Below are positions 49,998-62,499 of a stretch of DNA of 64,000 bases, in pieces; within the stretch, counting starts at the first letter, position 1; each line of letters begins with the position of its first letter. Location of the stretch: positions 25,595,001 to 25,659,000 of the forward strand of contig OX327706.1 of assembly GCA_946807835.1 (NCBI GenBank), in the 5' to 3' direction. This DNA is from Ailanthus altissimus (Eukaryota > Streptophyta > Magnoliopsida > Sapindales > Simaroubaceae). Made by a program: the position numbers and the translations under genes. A model generated the notes under the pieces. It was not told the DNA's origin. It saw only the letters and a program-made list of their open reading frames with translations, and did not search any database.

Positions 49998-52302
49998 TCA
50001 TGAAGACACAGATTACAGGTGAATAATCAAAACATGTCCGGTAGGTTGCTGAAGTGTGTGAACTTGCTGGATTATCAGGTAACAGAAGTTAAATAAAGTT
50101 TACGAACTCGAATAAGTGTTTTAGCAATAAATGTGAAGACAAACGATGTTGCTTTTATAAAAGTTGGTGATTAATGTGAGTAATAAGATGGTAATTTTCT
50201 GATGGGGGTTTTATCTTACAGTGTTGATGTCGGCTTAAAAAGTGTTTAATAGACTTTTTCGTTTTAAGATTTTAGGTTCAATTGTATTTTATAACCTATT
50301 TAAGAATTTATATATAATAAAAAGTTATATTATATTAAAATTCTAATTTTTGTAAAAGTATATTTTGTATAGAGCTTTACAGTTTAAAAATAAGCTTGTT
50401 TTCTTATTATAATAGGGCATCTGCAATTCAATATACATAATTTATACAAACTGCTTAACTTTTATTTTTTTTTATTTTTAATATTAAACTTAGAACTCTG
50501 CGTCTTTACTTGTTGAAAATTTCACAATTCTATTGATAGAGCTTTATTTGTTATTTTTTGTGAAAGATCCAAACTTTACAACACACTTGCTGCACCATTG
50601 TTCATATTTAGAGATAGACCTCACCAATTGTATTTTAGCCCAGGTTTAATAATAAACCTCTCTTGCTGATAAAGATTCATAGTCTTGGCTTCTCTCAAAT
50701 CCAGACGACATTTGTCTAACTAAATTAAATATAGTTCGAAGAATAATAACTCATTCTTATACTCATCCCAAAATCTTAAAAAAAAATCACAAAATCACTT
50801 TTTATTTATACTTTTTTTTTGGGGGTTCTGACCCGAATTTTGTCTAGCTTACTATTTGTGTATATTCAAAATGTACATAATTTTTATATGACGCAGAAAG
50901 CAATATTGTTTCTTATGTTCAAATTTTATTTAAAATTACTTATTTTTATGAATAATATTAGACTTTTAAAATGTTATCATTAAATTTTTTATAATGAATG
51001 ATATGTTAAGTAATCATTTCATCATCTAATAATTATTTTACATATCAATTTAAGTTATTCTAATTTTATTATATATAACTTTATTTATCGGGTTAGCTTC
51101 AATTGAAGTTGCAGAAGCTAATTTTTTTGTCTCTCTGGGAATGCATTGTCTTTTTTTCCCCAACTTTAAATATTTTAAATATCTTCATTTGTTAGTGAAT
51201 TCAAGCAAAAATAGGCGTAGACATTCATATTCATAGAAGCTGTTTAACATGCATGTAATACCCAAGTAAAGTAATGGATATCTTGATCTGTGATCACAAA
51301 ATATTATGGGCTTTTGTAAGTTAACTTTTTGGTGTTACTATTAAATTTGTGTTTTTTTAATGAAAAATAAAAATATTAAAAAAAATCATTAGGCCAAAAA
51401 GTTTAAAAATAAAAAATTTGATTTTATGGAGATCTTTCGGTTTTAGTATTAGAATTACAATAATATCTTAAAATTTAACTCAAAATATGCATTTTAAATG
51501 AAGTGGCATGTGACGTATTATTTATCGAGTGAATTTATATTTTTTGAGTCATTTATTATACAATTGTATGATGCCACCAAGATGTAATTTTTTGAAATAA
51601 ATTAGGTTGTCTAGTACTACTTTTAAGGCTTGTATCATCTTAAATTGGGATGCAATTTATAATATATGGTTCTTTGTAACAAAGAAACTTAAAAGAATTT
51701 TAAGAGGTAATTTTCTTTTGTTATTAAAAAATAAATTTTATGTTCTAATTATGCATGCATAACATTACTCAATAAATTTATATAGATAAATGTTGTCTCA
51801 CTTACTTCTATGTTCAATAAATAAAAAGGCTATTCTCCAAATGTTGCATTTAGTTTGATTGACCTTTATTCCACCTCCTTTTTGTTTTTTGGGATGAATC
51901 CCTTCTGTGCTTAACTTCATTGCCTAGCAAATAAGAATTTTATTCCAAGTTAAAAAGAAACTGCTATGATACTCTTTCTTTATTCCTTTTCTCCCCTTAA
52001 CTTAAATCTTTAACACCATTGAACCAAATAGTAAAAAGGAAAAATGAAAAGTAGAAAGCCATACAAAGCAAAGTCAAAGAAACACAACACAGACAGAAAT
52101 AAGTATCTTATTTTGTAATATGATACCCAATTATTGGCATTGCATGACCCTCTCAGTAATTAATATTAATTTAAAAAATTATTATCATTATTATTATTTT
52201 GATTGTAAAGAAACCAATAATTAAGGAAGAAATAGTTTAATCAAACAATTAATTAATTAATTAAAATGATAATAAAAGGAAAAAAGAATAATAAAGAAGC
52301 AT
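49998..52302. repeat. First copy of a local tandem duplication
   Basis: Three blocks occur in order: A 49998-50222, B 51075-51846 and C 51847-52302. Each recurs in the same order downstream (52303-52553, 53237-54101, 56358-56905). Block A shares AATAATCAAAACATGTCCG and GTTGCTGAAGTGTGTGAACT. Block B shares GTCTCTCTGGGAATGCATT and TTTTTGGTGTTACTATTA. Block C shares AAGAATTTTATTCCAAGTTA. It is non-coding. Confidence 0.85.
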
Positions 52303-53097
52303 AAAGACACTGATTATAGGTGAATAATCAAAACATGTCCGAGGAGGTTGCTGAAGTGTGTGAACTTGCTGGATTATCAGATAACAGAAATTAAATAAAG
52401 TTTACGAACTCGACTAAGTGTTTTAGCAATAAATGTGAAGACAAATGATGTTGCTTTATAAAATTTGTGAGTAATGTGAGTAAGAAGATTGTTATTTCAT
52501 TCTAAAAAAAAAAAAGAAGATAATTATTTCTGATGGGGGTTTTATATTATGGCCAGTAGTAGGTTATCTTGATAAGAAACTGGCTGCTTCTTTGTTCTTG
52601 GATTGACATTCTGATTGCCAGGGTAAGAGCTAACCTATATGTAATGTTGCTTACTTGCTTGTTCGTATTCAAAATTCACTCGATTTTTCACACACTGGCT
52701 ATTTTATTTATTTTTGCCATCTTCCAAGTAAGCTGGGTTTGGATGCATTCTTGGTAAGGGAGTAAGGAAAGGAATTTATCCTCTCCTCATTTCTATCTCT
52801 CCCCACCGAAAACATGGGTACCAATAGAAGAACCATCGGTTAATCGAATCACGGCTAACCATGATGTGAACAGAGTTCTAAGTCGTTAAAATAAAATTAA
52901 GAGAGAGAGCAGCTCCCCTCTCGATGATCTACACTAATAGACAGGCCTCTCCAGACGTAAGACGTGACATTTGACAAAGTTATTCATAGACTTTCTCGTC
53001 ATCACCAATTTGTTTTAAAAGCGGTTTCAAGCTAATTAAACCACACAAGTAGTGTTGTTTCTTCTCTTCGAATTTAATTTTAAATTGTTTATTTTTA

Positions 53098-53226
53098 TAA
53101 AAAAATATTACATTATTATAAATTTTTGATATTAAATGATGTGTTAAATAATTAATCTATTATTAAATAATTATTTAACACATTAATTTAAAATATAAAT
53201 TTTAAAATAATATTTATAATATTACT
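53098..53226. mobile_element. Degenerate MITE of the GAGTAAT family
   Basis: An inverted repeat ends on the right in ATATTACTC, and the interior words GTGTTAAATAATT and AATTATTTAACAC pair. A related decayed copy lies near 50940-51070 in the first duplication copy, so insertion preceded the duplication. Confidence 0.5.
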
Positions 53227-54101
53227 CTATTTTTATTATATATACCTTTATTTGTCAGGTTAGCTTCAAGTGAAGTTGCCGAAGCTAATTTTTGTCTCTC
53301 TGGGAATGCATTTTTTTTCCCTAACTTGTAAATATTTTAAATATCTTATTTTGCTAGTGAATTCAAGCAAAATAATCGTAGAAATTTTATTCAACTTGTA
53401 AATACATTTCATAATCACGGAAGCTGTTAACATGCATGTAATGCCCAAGGGAAGTAATGGATATATATTCAACTTCGTACTCCAAAATTTTATTTAAATT
53501 TAAATAATCACAAACGCACTACACTTCGACAATCGCTTGAATTACGATGGGCTTTTGTAAGTTAACTTTTTGGTGTTACTATTAGATTTGTGTTTTTTTT
53601 TTTATGAAAAATAAATTTAAAAAATCATGAGGCCAAAAATTTTAAGAATAAAAATTTTGGTTTTATGGAGATCTCGTTGTTTTAGTATTAAAATTACAAT
53701 AATATCTCAAAATTTTATTTTAAAAAGTGCAATCCAAATGAAGTGGCATGTGATGTATTATTTATCTAATGAATTTATATTTTTTCGAGTAATTTATTAT
53801 ACAATTGTATGATGCCACCGGAATGTAATTTTTTTAAGATAAATTGAAATGTCTAATACTACTCTTAAAGCTTGTATCATATTAAATTGGGATGTAATTT
53901 ATAATAGATGGTTTTTATAAGCTCTTTGTAACAAAGAAACTTAAGAGAATTTTTAAAAAGTAATTTCCTTTTGTTATTAAAAAATAAATTTTGTATTCTA
54001 ATTATATATGCATAATATTAATCAATAAATTTATATACATAAGTATTCTCTCACTTACTTGTGCAACGAATAAAAAGGCTATTCTCCAAATATTGCATTT
54101 A

Positions 54102-56357
54102 ATTGCATAACCCGATTTAATCATTATTGGATTATGAATCCATTTAACGTACTACACATTTAGACTTACATATTAAATACAATTTTAACATTCGGTTCCC
54201 TCTCAGTAATTTATTTGCAAATAATTATTTAGTGACTATTTGCTTTTACATGCATGATGTGACAAATAGATTGTATTTTAAAAAAAAAATTAAGTGTAAT
54301 ATTATTGAATGTATAAATAATATTATAATGTAAGATTTTTAATATAAAATTAAAAAATTATTAAAACATTATATATAAATAAAATAAATCTGAATCGCTT
54401 AAATTTACTATTTAAAAAAAATAACCAATCTATACAGTGGAGACTATTTTAAAAGAGATTATTATAATTATTCATGAAATAAAAATTTTTACGTCAGAAA
54501 AAATACCTATCATCTTGTAATATGAAATACTTATCTTATTACAAGAAGGATAAACTATCCTCAAGAGAGAGTAATCTATCATTAATAGGAGAGATTAAAA
54601 TCTATCTCACGTAAAAAATTATTACAAAAGTTTACTATCACATAAAAAAAAAATTATAAAAATACTTATATATTAGTATCTATTTTACATACCAAACTTT
54701 AAGTAAATTATTAACTACCAACACATAAATCAATACAACTACAAAGATTATTCCAATAACAAGTCTGTGGCGAAGCTTTTTGGTGGCCGAAAAATAGAAT
54801 ATAACATCTAGTCAAAAGAGTGGTAGGAGCATGTGTCGCAAAAGCCACAAGGATTTCAACAAAGCCCAACGCTGACAAAGCATAGATTTGACTTTCACTT
54901 CGGGTATTGGTGGTCTACATCGGCGAGGAGAAGCTCAGCCCAAACCAGGTCTAAGTCTGACGTATCTACAAAAGCGGAAAAAGGCAAGACAAAAAAGAAA
55001 AAAACACAAAAAAAAACTAAAACTATTAAAGAGATTAGTGTGTAATAAAAGAGAGTGGGAAAGGGGGGTTTGAACTAGTGCGTGCCGCGCTTTTTTGTTT
55101 GAGAGAAAAATATGGGCTCTAGGATTTTAAAATTAGCTATTCTTAATCTTCCATGTATATATTATAGTTAAGAGTATGCTCCATTAAATCTTGAAATACT
55201 TATTATGTTGTCTATACATCCGTAAAAACACATCGAGATACCATGTCAATCATTAATACAACAAAGTTTTGATATGTATACATTTATATTAAAACCTAAT
55301 AAATAAAATTAAAATAAATGAGAGAACACGTATCATATATTTAATTAAATAATTTAATAATATTATATTTCTTAAATGTTATATTAAAAAATTAATAACA
55401 CAAAATTTTACATTGACAACTATTATGATCTAACAACTCGAAAAGAACATACAACACAAGACAATTAAGATTTATAATAATTTAGTTATTAAATATAACT
55501 TACATTCACTTAGACTCAATAATAAAAGTCCCATAGTATTATATCAAAGAGTGTTTACAATTTTAAGATTAAGAACATATTCTAATCACCATTACAAATT
55601 TTGATTATAACAATGGAAGAGAAGGAATAAAGAAAACTCTTAACTTTTTAAGAGAGAAGACAGAGAGAATATACAGTCACTCTAAGCGAAAGAAAAGAAC
55701 TCTCTCGAATTGAATGAAAAAACCTAGAGAATATTACCAAAATATATACATCTCAAAACGGTAATGTTTTGTGCTAGGGTAAAAAATGTCTCATAATGAA
55801 ATCTCTAAAGTACCCTTCCATTAACCCAGCAATTTACTTTGGAACCACTCTCTTTCACATGTTATTCCGAACCAATTGATATAGGATTACAATTTCGTGG
55901 ACAGTAAGGACCTATTTCATAAGTGCTGTAATTGTAACAACCTTTTTGTGAATTGTAATGGCAAACCAAACCAGCTATAAAAAAGGACTCTGTTTTCATG
56001 GACCTAAGCAATCTTATCAAGTGGGTCCATTGTTGGTAGGCTGGCGCCATTAAGCTTTTCTATAATAACAAAGAAAGAGCTCGACATATCATTATGGTGG
56101 ATAATGGGTGATAGTTTATGTCTACAAATTTTCTTATTAAGAAAAAAATAAAAAAAGTGTCTAGAGATTTCAACTTCTAAATTACACCTAAAACCAGCTC
56201 CCGCTAACATGAATCAATTCAAAATTTTTGCCACTCATCCTGACTGCTATTGCTCTCTTGTCCTCCACGCTTAGTATAAAAATTTGTGCTTTAAATTTTT
56301 TTTTTTTTCAATCAATCAAATTAAAATGGTGTCCCTGTCACCACCAAACTTCTGGCC
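54102..56357. mobile_element. 2.26-kb insertion of unknown type
   Basis: Compared with the first duplication copy, this segment interrupts the sequence at CATTTA, which is present on both sides (54096-54101 and 56358-56363) but once in the uninterrupted copy (51847-51852). That is the pattern of an insertion with a short target duplication. No TG...CA termini, coding domain or terminal repeats were identified. Nested smaller insertions are possible. Confidence 0.6.
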
Positions 56358-57409
56358 CATTTAGTTCGATTGACCTTTATCCCAATGGACCATCGCCCTT
56401 TTTTTTTTTTTTTTTGGGATGAATCCACCTTCTATGCTTAACCTCATTGCCTAAGAAGTAAGAATTTTATTCCAAGTTAAAAAGGAACTGTTATGATACT
56501 CTTTCCTTTTTTTTTTTTCCCCCTGTTCCCTCTTAAATCTTTTAACATTTAGATTTTAGACCATTGAACCAAACAGTAAAAAGAAAATATGAAAAGTAGA
56601 AAAGCGAAACAAAGCAAAGTCAAATAAATTGGACAAGACAGACAGAAATAAGGAACTTATTTTGTAATATGATACCCAATACACCTAATTACTGGCATTG
56701 CAATGCCAGCTTGAGTCCGTAGATATTATCGTTGAAAGCTTACATTACATGACCCCTCAGTAATTAATATTAATTAAGAAAAATCATTATCATTATTATT
56801 ATTTTGATTGTAAAGAAACCAATAATTAAGAAAGAAATAGTTTAATCAAACAATTAATTAATTAAAATGATAATAAAAGAAAAAAGACTAATAAAGAAGC
56901 AATAGCAAACAACGGAGCAAAGATAAGATCACGCAAGACTCAATGATTCGACCCATATCATAACGTATCACATTTTCAACATACGAGTCTAAAAAGCGAC
57001 AAAAACCACCCCCCACCCACCACACCACACCACACCACAAGCCGTTTTGAAAAAGTGCTTCTTCAAAGGCTTCTGGTTCTGGGGAAGCGTTAACCCCACA
57101 CACACCCCCAAGTGCTTCTGAAAACAGAATTATTTTGTGCCTTTCCGAGTATCCCTACCCTATCCCCCTCTCTCTTTCTCTGCAAATACAACACTGCGCG
57201 CGCACCCTCTGGCGCAGCTTATGTATGGCACCACCGTTTCTTTTGTTTTCTTTCTTTGTCCTCGTACAATTACAAAACCCTGCTTGCCCTCTTAGCTAAC
57301 GTACGCTCCCACTGCTCACACCCTTATCCGTAACCACCGCTCGCCCAGTTTTTAGCCAAAAATTGAAAATAGATTCGCATTTGTTGGTTCTCTTCAACAA
57401 ACATTAGTA

Positions 57410-60400
57410 ATGCTACCGTGTGGCTTTCTTTGCTTTCTTATATTTGGGGTGCTCTGCGCACAGTTTTTATCGTGCGCCGCCGATCCCAGCCCCGACAACT
57501 TAGCTGAGATAGATGCTTTGACTTTCTTCAAGCTAAATCTTCATGATCAGTCTGGAGCGTTGAACGGCTGGGATTCGTCAACTCCGGCAGCTCCATGTGA
57601 CTGGCGTGGAGTCGCCTGCACCAACAACCGTGTCACAGAGCTCCGGTTACCTCGGCTCCAGCTTAGTGGCCGTATCAGTGACCACTTAGCTAACTTACGC
57701 ATGTTGCGCAAGCTAAGCCTGAGGTCAAACTCGTTCAACGGCACCATCCCTGCCTCGCTCGCTCAATGCACGCTCCTACGCGCCGTGTTCTTGCAGTACA
57801 ACTCACTCTCCGGTAACGTCCCTGCAAATATCGGTAACCTCACTAATCTTGAAATTTTCAACGTCGCAAATAATCGTCTCTCAGGAGAAATTACTAATGA
57901 TCTCCCGAGAAATCTCAAGTATTTAGATCTTTCTTCAAATGCATTCTCTGGCCCGATTCCAAGCACCATTTCTGATTTATCTCAGCTCCAGCTTATCAAT
58001 TTGTCGTATAATAAATTTTCTGGCGTGATTCCAGCGAGTCTCGGGGAGCTACAGAATTTACAGTATTTGTGGTTGGATTTTAATTTATTAGAAGGGACCT
58101 TGCCGTCAGCTATAGCTAACTGTTCATCGCTTGTGCATTTAAGTGCACAAAACAATGCGCTTGGGGGAGTGATCCCGCCAGCGATTGGAGCTCTACCTAA
58201 GCTTCAGGTGGTCTCGCTTGCGCAGAATAATCTCTCTGGCCTGGTTCCATCTTCCATGTTTTGCAATGTGTCGGGTTATCCGCCGTCGGTTCAGGTGGTG
58301 CAATTGGGTTTCAATGCTTTCACGAATGTGGCTGGACCTGAGACAGGATCTTGTTTTAGTGTTCTGCAAGTGTTGGATCTTCAACAGAATCAGATAAATA
58401 GCGTTTTTCCCTTATGGTTAACGAGCGTGTCAAGTTTGACGATGTTGGATATTTCGGGTAACTTATTTTCTGGTGATATTCCGGCAGAGATTGGAGGTTT
58501 GTCAAGATTGGAGGAGTTGAATATGGCTAATAATTCATTCAGTGGTGTGGTTCCAGTTGAGATTAAGCAGTGTAGCTCATTACGCTTTCTTGATCTCGAA
58601 GGGAATCGATTGTCAGGCAAGATTCCTGCATTTTTGGGTGACATAAGAGGTTTGAGGAGTCTAACTCTGGCTGGGAATCTCTTCTCGGGTTCAATCCCAG
58701 CGAGTTTCTGCAATCTTTCAGAGCTTGAGACCTTGAACCTGAGACACAATAACTTGGGTGGGAGCTTGCCAGGGGAGCTAATGGGAATGAACAATTTGAG
58801 TACATTAGACCTCAGTGAGAACAAGTTTTCTGGGGAAATTCCACCCAGTATTGGGAATATGAGCAAGTTAACAATTTTTAATCTGAGTGGTAATGCTTTT
58901 TCTGGGAGATTACCAGCTAGCTTGGGGAATCTTTTGAAGCTAACCACTCTCGACTTAAGCAAGCAGAATTTTTCTGGTGAGTTACCACCGGAACTTGCAG
59001 GTTTGCCGAATCTGCAAGTCATTGCTTTGCAAAAAAATCAGTTATCTGGAAATGTTGCTGAAGGATTTAGTAGTTTGATGAGTTTACGATTTTTGAATTT
59101 GTCTTCCAATGGCTTATTTGGTCAAATTCCGTCAACTTTTGGTTTTCTTCGGTCACTGGTTGTTCTCTCATTATCTGGGAATCACATTTCTGGGTTGATT
59201 CCACCAGAGCTTAGTAACTGTTCTGATCTTGAAGTGCTTGAGCTACGATCAAATTCTTTGACAGGCCACATTGCAGCTGATCTTTCCAGTCTTCCACATC
59301 TGAATGTGCTTGATTTGGGTATGAACAATTTAACAGGTGAAATCCCAGATGAAATCTCAAATTGCTCATCATTAAAGTCGTTGATATTGGACAATAATCA
59401 TCTTTCAGGAAGCATACCAGATGCATTGTCCAAATTATCAAACCTAATAGTGCTTGATCTCTCTGTGAACAACTTGAGTGGGGAGATTCCAGCTAATCTT
59501 ACAAGTATTTCCACCTTGGCATATTTCAATGTCTCCAGTAACAACCTACAAGGTGAAATTCCAGCATTGTTGGGTTCTAGATTTAACAATCCATTAGCAT
59601 TTGCAAATAATCAAGATTTATGTGGAAAGCCATTGCAACAGAAGTGTGAGAATGCAGCTGATACGAACAGGAGGAAGAAGTTGATCTTCTTGATAGTTAT
59701 AATTGTTGTTGGTGCTTGCCTCTTGACATTATGTTGCTGCTTCTACATTTTCAGTCTTTTGAGATGGCGCAAGAAGCTCAAAGAAGGTGCAGCGGCTGAG
59801 AAGAAACGTAGCCCAACAAGGGCTAGCTCGGGAGCAAGTGGGGGCCGTTGTAGTAGCAGCACAGATAATGGAGGCCCGAAATTGGTTATGTTCAACAACA
59901 AGGTAACACTTGCGGAAACCATTGACGCAACAAGACAATTTGATGAAGAAAATGTGATTAGCAGAACCCGATATGGTCTTGTTTTCAAGGCTTGCTACTA
60001 CGACGGAACGGTGCTCTCAATTCGCCGCCTAACAGATGGTTCTCTGGACGAAAACATGTTTAGGAAAGAAGCTGAATTTTTAGGCAAAGTAAGGCACCGA
60101 AACCTTACGGTTCTTCGTGGCTACTATGCAGGACCACCTGATTTAAGGCTTCTTGTCTATGACTACATGCCCAATGGAAATCTCGCTACTCTCCTCCAAG
60201 AAGCCTCACACCAAGATGGTCATGTTCTCAATTGGCCAATGCGCCATCTCATAGCACTTGGCATTTCTCGTGGCTTAGCTTTTCTACACACATCCAACAT
60301 GGTCCACGGTGATGTCAAGCCACAAAATGTTCTCTTTGATGCTGATTTTGAAGCTCATTTATCGGACTTCGGGCTAGATAGTCTTACAACTGCTGGTCCA

Positions 60401-60826
60401 ACAGACGCCTCCACTTCCAGAACTGTAGTTGGCACATTGGGTTATGTTTCCCCGGAAGCAGCACTAACCGGAGAAACCACAAAAGAATCAGATGTTTACA
60501 GCTTTGGCATAGTCTTGCTTGAGCTCCTAACTGGTAAAAGACCACTTATGTTCACGCAAGATGAGGATATAGTCAAATGGGTCAAAAAACAACTTCAAAA
60601 AGGCCAAATCACAGAACTATTAGAGCCAGGCTTGCTTGAGCTTGATCCTGAATCATCAGAATGGGAAGAGTTCTTGCTTGGAGTCAAAGTTGCATTACTA
60701 TGCACAGCACCAGATCCCCTTGATCGACCCACCATGTCCGATATTGTGTTCATGCTAGAAGGTTGCCGTGTTGGTCACGATATTCCCTCCTCGGCTGATC
60801 CTACCACTCAACCTTCGCCAGCATAA
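57410..60826 (+). CDS. LRR receptor-like kinase, MUSTACHES/MUSTACHES-LIKE group
   Basis: Plasma-membrane receptor-like kinase, 1138 residues, intronless. It has a signal peptide (1-24), an LRR N-terminal cap with PCDWRGVACTNN (about 62-73), about 25 leucine-rich repeats to about 730, one transmembrane helix (about 757-785, LIFLIVIIVVGACLLTLCC), and a Ser-rich juxtamembrane segment. The kinase domain is about 845-1120. The usual VAIK lysine is Arg (VLSIRRL, about 868-874), the catalytic loop is HGDVKPQN (about 966) and the DFG is DFGL (about 986). The C terminus PSSADPTTQPSPA and the block QDEDIVKWVKKQLQKGQ match Arabidopsis At4g36180 and At1g75640, from memory MUSTACHES-LIKE and MUSTACHES, which act in guard-cell symmetry. 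The Lys-to-Arg change appears shared by the group. The ATG at 57410 gives the signal peptide. Confidence 0.96.
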   Translation: MLPCGFLCFLIFGVLCAQFLSCAADPSPDNLAEIDALTFFKLNLHDQSGALNGWDSSTPAAPCDWRGVACTNNRVTELRLPRLQLSGRISDHLANLRMLRKLSLRSNSFNGTIPASLAQCTLLRAVFLQYNSLSGNVPANIGNLTNLEIFNVANNRLSGEITNDLPRNLKYLDLSSNAFSGPIPSTISDLSQLQLINLSYNKFSGVIPASLGELQNLQYLWLDFNLLEGTLPSAIANCSSLVHLSAQNNALGGVIPPAIGALPKLQVVSLAQNNLSGLVPSSMFCNVSGYPPSVQVVQLGFNAFTNVAGPETGSCFSVLQVLDLQQNQINSVFPLWLTSVSSLTMLDISGNLFSGDIPAEIGGLSRLEELNMANNSFSGVVPVEIKQCSSLRFLDLEGNRLSGKIPAFLGDIRGLRSLTLAGNLFSGSIPASFCNLSELETLNLRHNNLGGSLPGELMGMNNLSTLDLSENKFSGEIPPSIGNMSKLTIFNLSGNAFSGRLPASLGNLLKLTTLDLSKQNFSGELPPELAGLPNLQVIALQKNQLSGNVAEGFSSLMSLRFLNLSSNGLFGQIPSTFGFLRSLVVLSLSGNHISGLIPPELSNCSDLEVLELRSNSLTGHIAADLSSLPHLNVLDLGMNNLTGEIPDEISNCSSLKSLILDNNHLSGSIPDALSKLSNLIVLDLSVNNLSGEIPANLTSISTLAYFNVSSNNLQGEIPALLGSRFNNPLAFANNQDLCGKPLQQKCENAADTNRRKKLIFLIVIIVVGACLLTLCCCFYIFSLLRWRKKLKEGAAAEKKRSPTRASSGASGGRCSSSTDNGGPKLVMFNNKVTLAETIDATRQFDEENVISRTRYGLVFKACYYDGTVLSIRRLTDGSLDENMFRKEAEFLGKVRHRNLTVLRGYYAGPPDLRLLVYDYMPNGNLATLLQEASHQDGHVLNWPMRHLIALGISRGLAFLHTSNMVHGDVKPQNVLFDADFEAHLSDFGLDSLTTAGPTDASTSRTVVGTLGYVSPEAALTGETTKESDVYSFGIVLLELLTGKRPLMFTQDEDIVKWVKKQLQKGQITELLEPGLLELDPESSEWEEFLLGVKVALLCTAPDPLDRPTMSDIVFMLEGCRVGHDIPSSADPTTQPSPA

Positions 60827-61112
60827 GCCCAAAAAATTAACCATTTTTACTGTTGTTAATTTTAGAATGTAACAGTAGGTGATTTTCTTTTCTGTTTAGT
60901 TTCGAGTTTTTTTTTGTTTGTTTTTTTTACACTTTGCCACTGTACTCTTTCTCCTTTTCAATGCCGACCTGGGAAGGCGTGGGGTCTAGCAGCGAAGTAA
61001 AGTCCAACTTTTTCAGTCAACCATTTGGTTAGGCGGAGTTAAAAAGACAATCCAAGGTGGGACCCGCACGGCTCACTTCCCGCCAAATGAGAAATAGCTA
61101 TTCTGATATAGT

Positions 61113-61120
61113 CACGTGGC
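61113..61120. promoter_or_regulatory. ACGTGGC (G-box/ABRE-like) motif
   Basis: CACGTGGC matches the core bound by bZIP and bHLH factors. A single motif is weak evidence; a second lies 160 bp away. Confidence 0.3.
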
Positions 61121-61275
61121 AGCAGTAAAAATATAGCCGTTAATGTTGTGGGTTCAAGCCTCAAGGCTTACAACCTGGCAAATATTTAAGAAACTGTCTT
61201 TTTCCTCCGAGGCATCGGGCTTGGCGACAGGGTTGAGTGAGTACAGCTTCTATGTGCTTTCCTTCTCTTGGGATG

Positions 61276-61283
61276 CCACGTGG
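61276..61283. promoter_or_regulatory. Palindromic G-box
   Basis: CCACGTGG is a perfect 8-bp G-box palindrome. No gene start is evident nearby within the window. Confidence 0.3.
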
Positions 61284-62499
61284 ATCCTTCTGTTGCCCTA
61301 CGTATTTTTTTTTTTTGAAAGGCAATGGAGAAAGAAGCAGCAGCCGGCAGCTAATGGCCCTAATTATGAGGTCCCACTGGATCAACAGGGAATACGACAG
61401 CTCAGCTCAAATGCTTTTGGGTCAATAATTAATGACATAATTTTGTTGGAATTGAATTGTAAGATCTGATTTGTTTGTCATTTGCGACGACAGAAGTAGT
61501 ACCAACTTTCTGTTTTGATTTGATTTCCAAATATTAATTACTATTTTCCAAATCTATCACTGCTTTTTTTTGTTCGCGCATAGGCCAAACAAGCACTCAA
61601 TAAGCTACCAAACCAAAAGATTCTCGCGGGATTGGGAGGCAGCCAAAAGTTGAAGCAAGAGGGAAATAAAATAATTCGGGGAGCAATCGACAAACAATTT
61701 GTGTCGAATCCTATGCAGTGACCGTTAAGAAAAACCTCTTCTATCTTATTTAAGTGGCTTCGTTTGAATCAATTTATTGGGTAACACACTGAAATAGATA
61801 TAGATTTACAAGTGAGACCTAGAAATCACGTTTATCCATTATTATATCTGAGCAAAGCGATCGATGCTTTGAGTCTAAGTTCTTGAAACCTATAACCTTT
61901 ACTTCCAATTACTAAAGTGAATACATGCTGATTTTCATTTGCGTTGTCCAGGATTTCGTTGGTCACAAAAACCAAAGGTCAAAGTGAAGGGTTAAATCTA
62001 AATTCATCTTGAATTTTTTATTCTGGGTCGAAAATTTTTGAAATTCAAATCATAAAGGGGAATCATTAATTATTTCTTCCCAACAACCATGCGAAGGTTT
62101 CACCTTTTCAACTTGAATGCGCAGGACTTGGGGACTAAAGTTACAGGAAAAGTTGCTTTATTAGTTAACTTCAAATAAAGTTGGTGAAGCTCTTAAAAAA
62201 AAAGCACAAAGAATTAGAAACCCATGTGTAGGCTACAGACAGAATAATTATTGTGCAAATAATGCGAATTCATTGAAAACTTTCAAATCTTGTCTGATTT
62301 TACTTGCAAACAATTCTCTAAAATTTTTAATTTCCTTTGACATCGTTTGTAATTCTCGCCTTATTGGCGCTGTAGTAAACTTTTCTACAAATCCTGTCCA
62401 TCTTCTGCGTTTTTACTATTATCGCATCACACCTGGTATAATACACGCTTAAAAAATAGGTCGGTGGTAAAATTAATAATTTGATAAAAAAAGAAAGAG

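Larger units (their letters stand above)
52303..56905. repeat. Second copy of the tandem duplication, with an insertion
   Basis: Blocks A, B and C recur as listed for the first copy. Between B and C a 2.26-kb segment (54102-56357) is inserted. Block C here forms the distal upstream region of the receptor-kinase gene. A segment at 52554-53060 has no counterpart in copy 1. Confidence 0.82.

Noticed and set aside
54833..55073. Lys-rich plus-strand frames in the 2.26-kb insertion
   Set aside because: The Lys run comes from an A-rich tract; no known domain.
58390..59022. 210-codon minus-strand frame inside the receptor-kinase gene
   Set aside because: Antisense shadow of the regular LRR codons.
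61143..61469. 108-codon plus-strand frame downstream of the receptor kinase
   Set aside because: Crosses a T homopolymer and low-complexity sequence; no domain or homologue is recognised.
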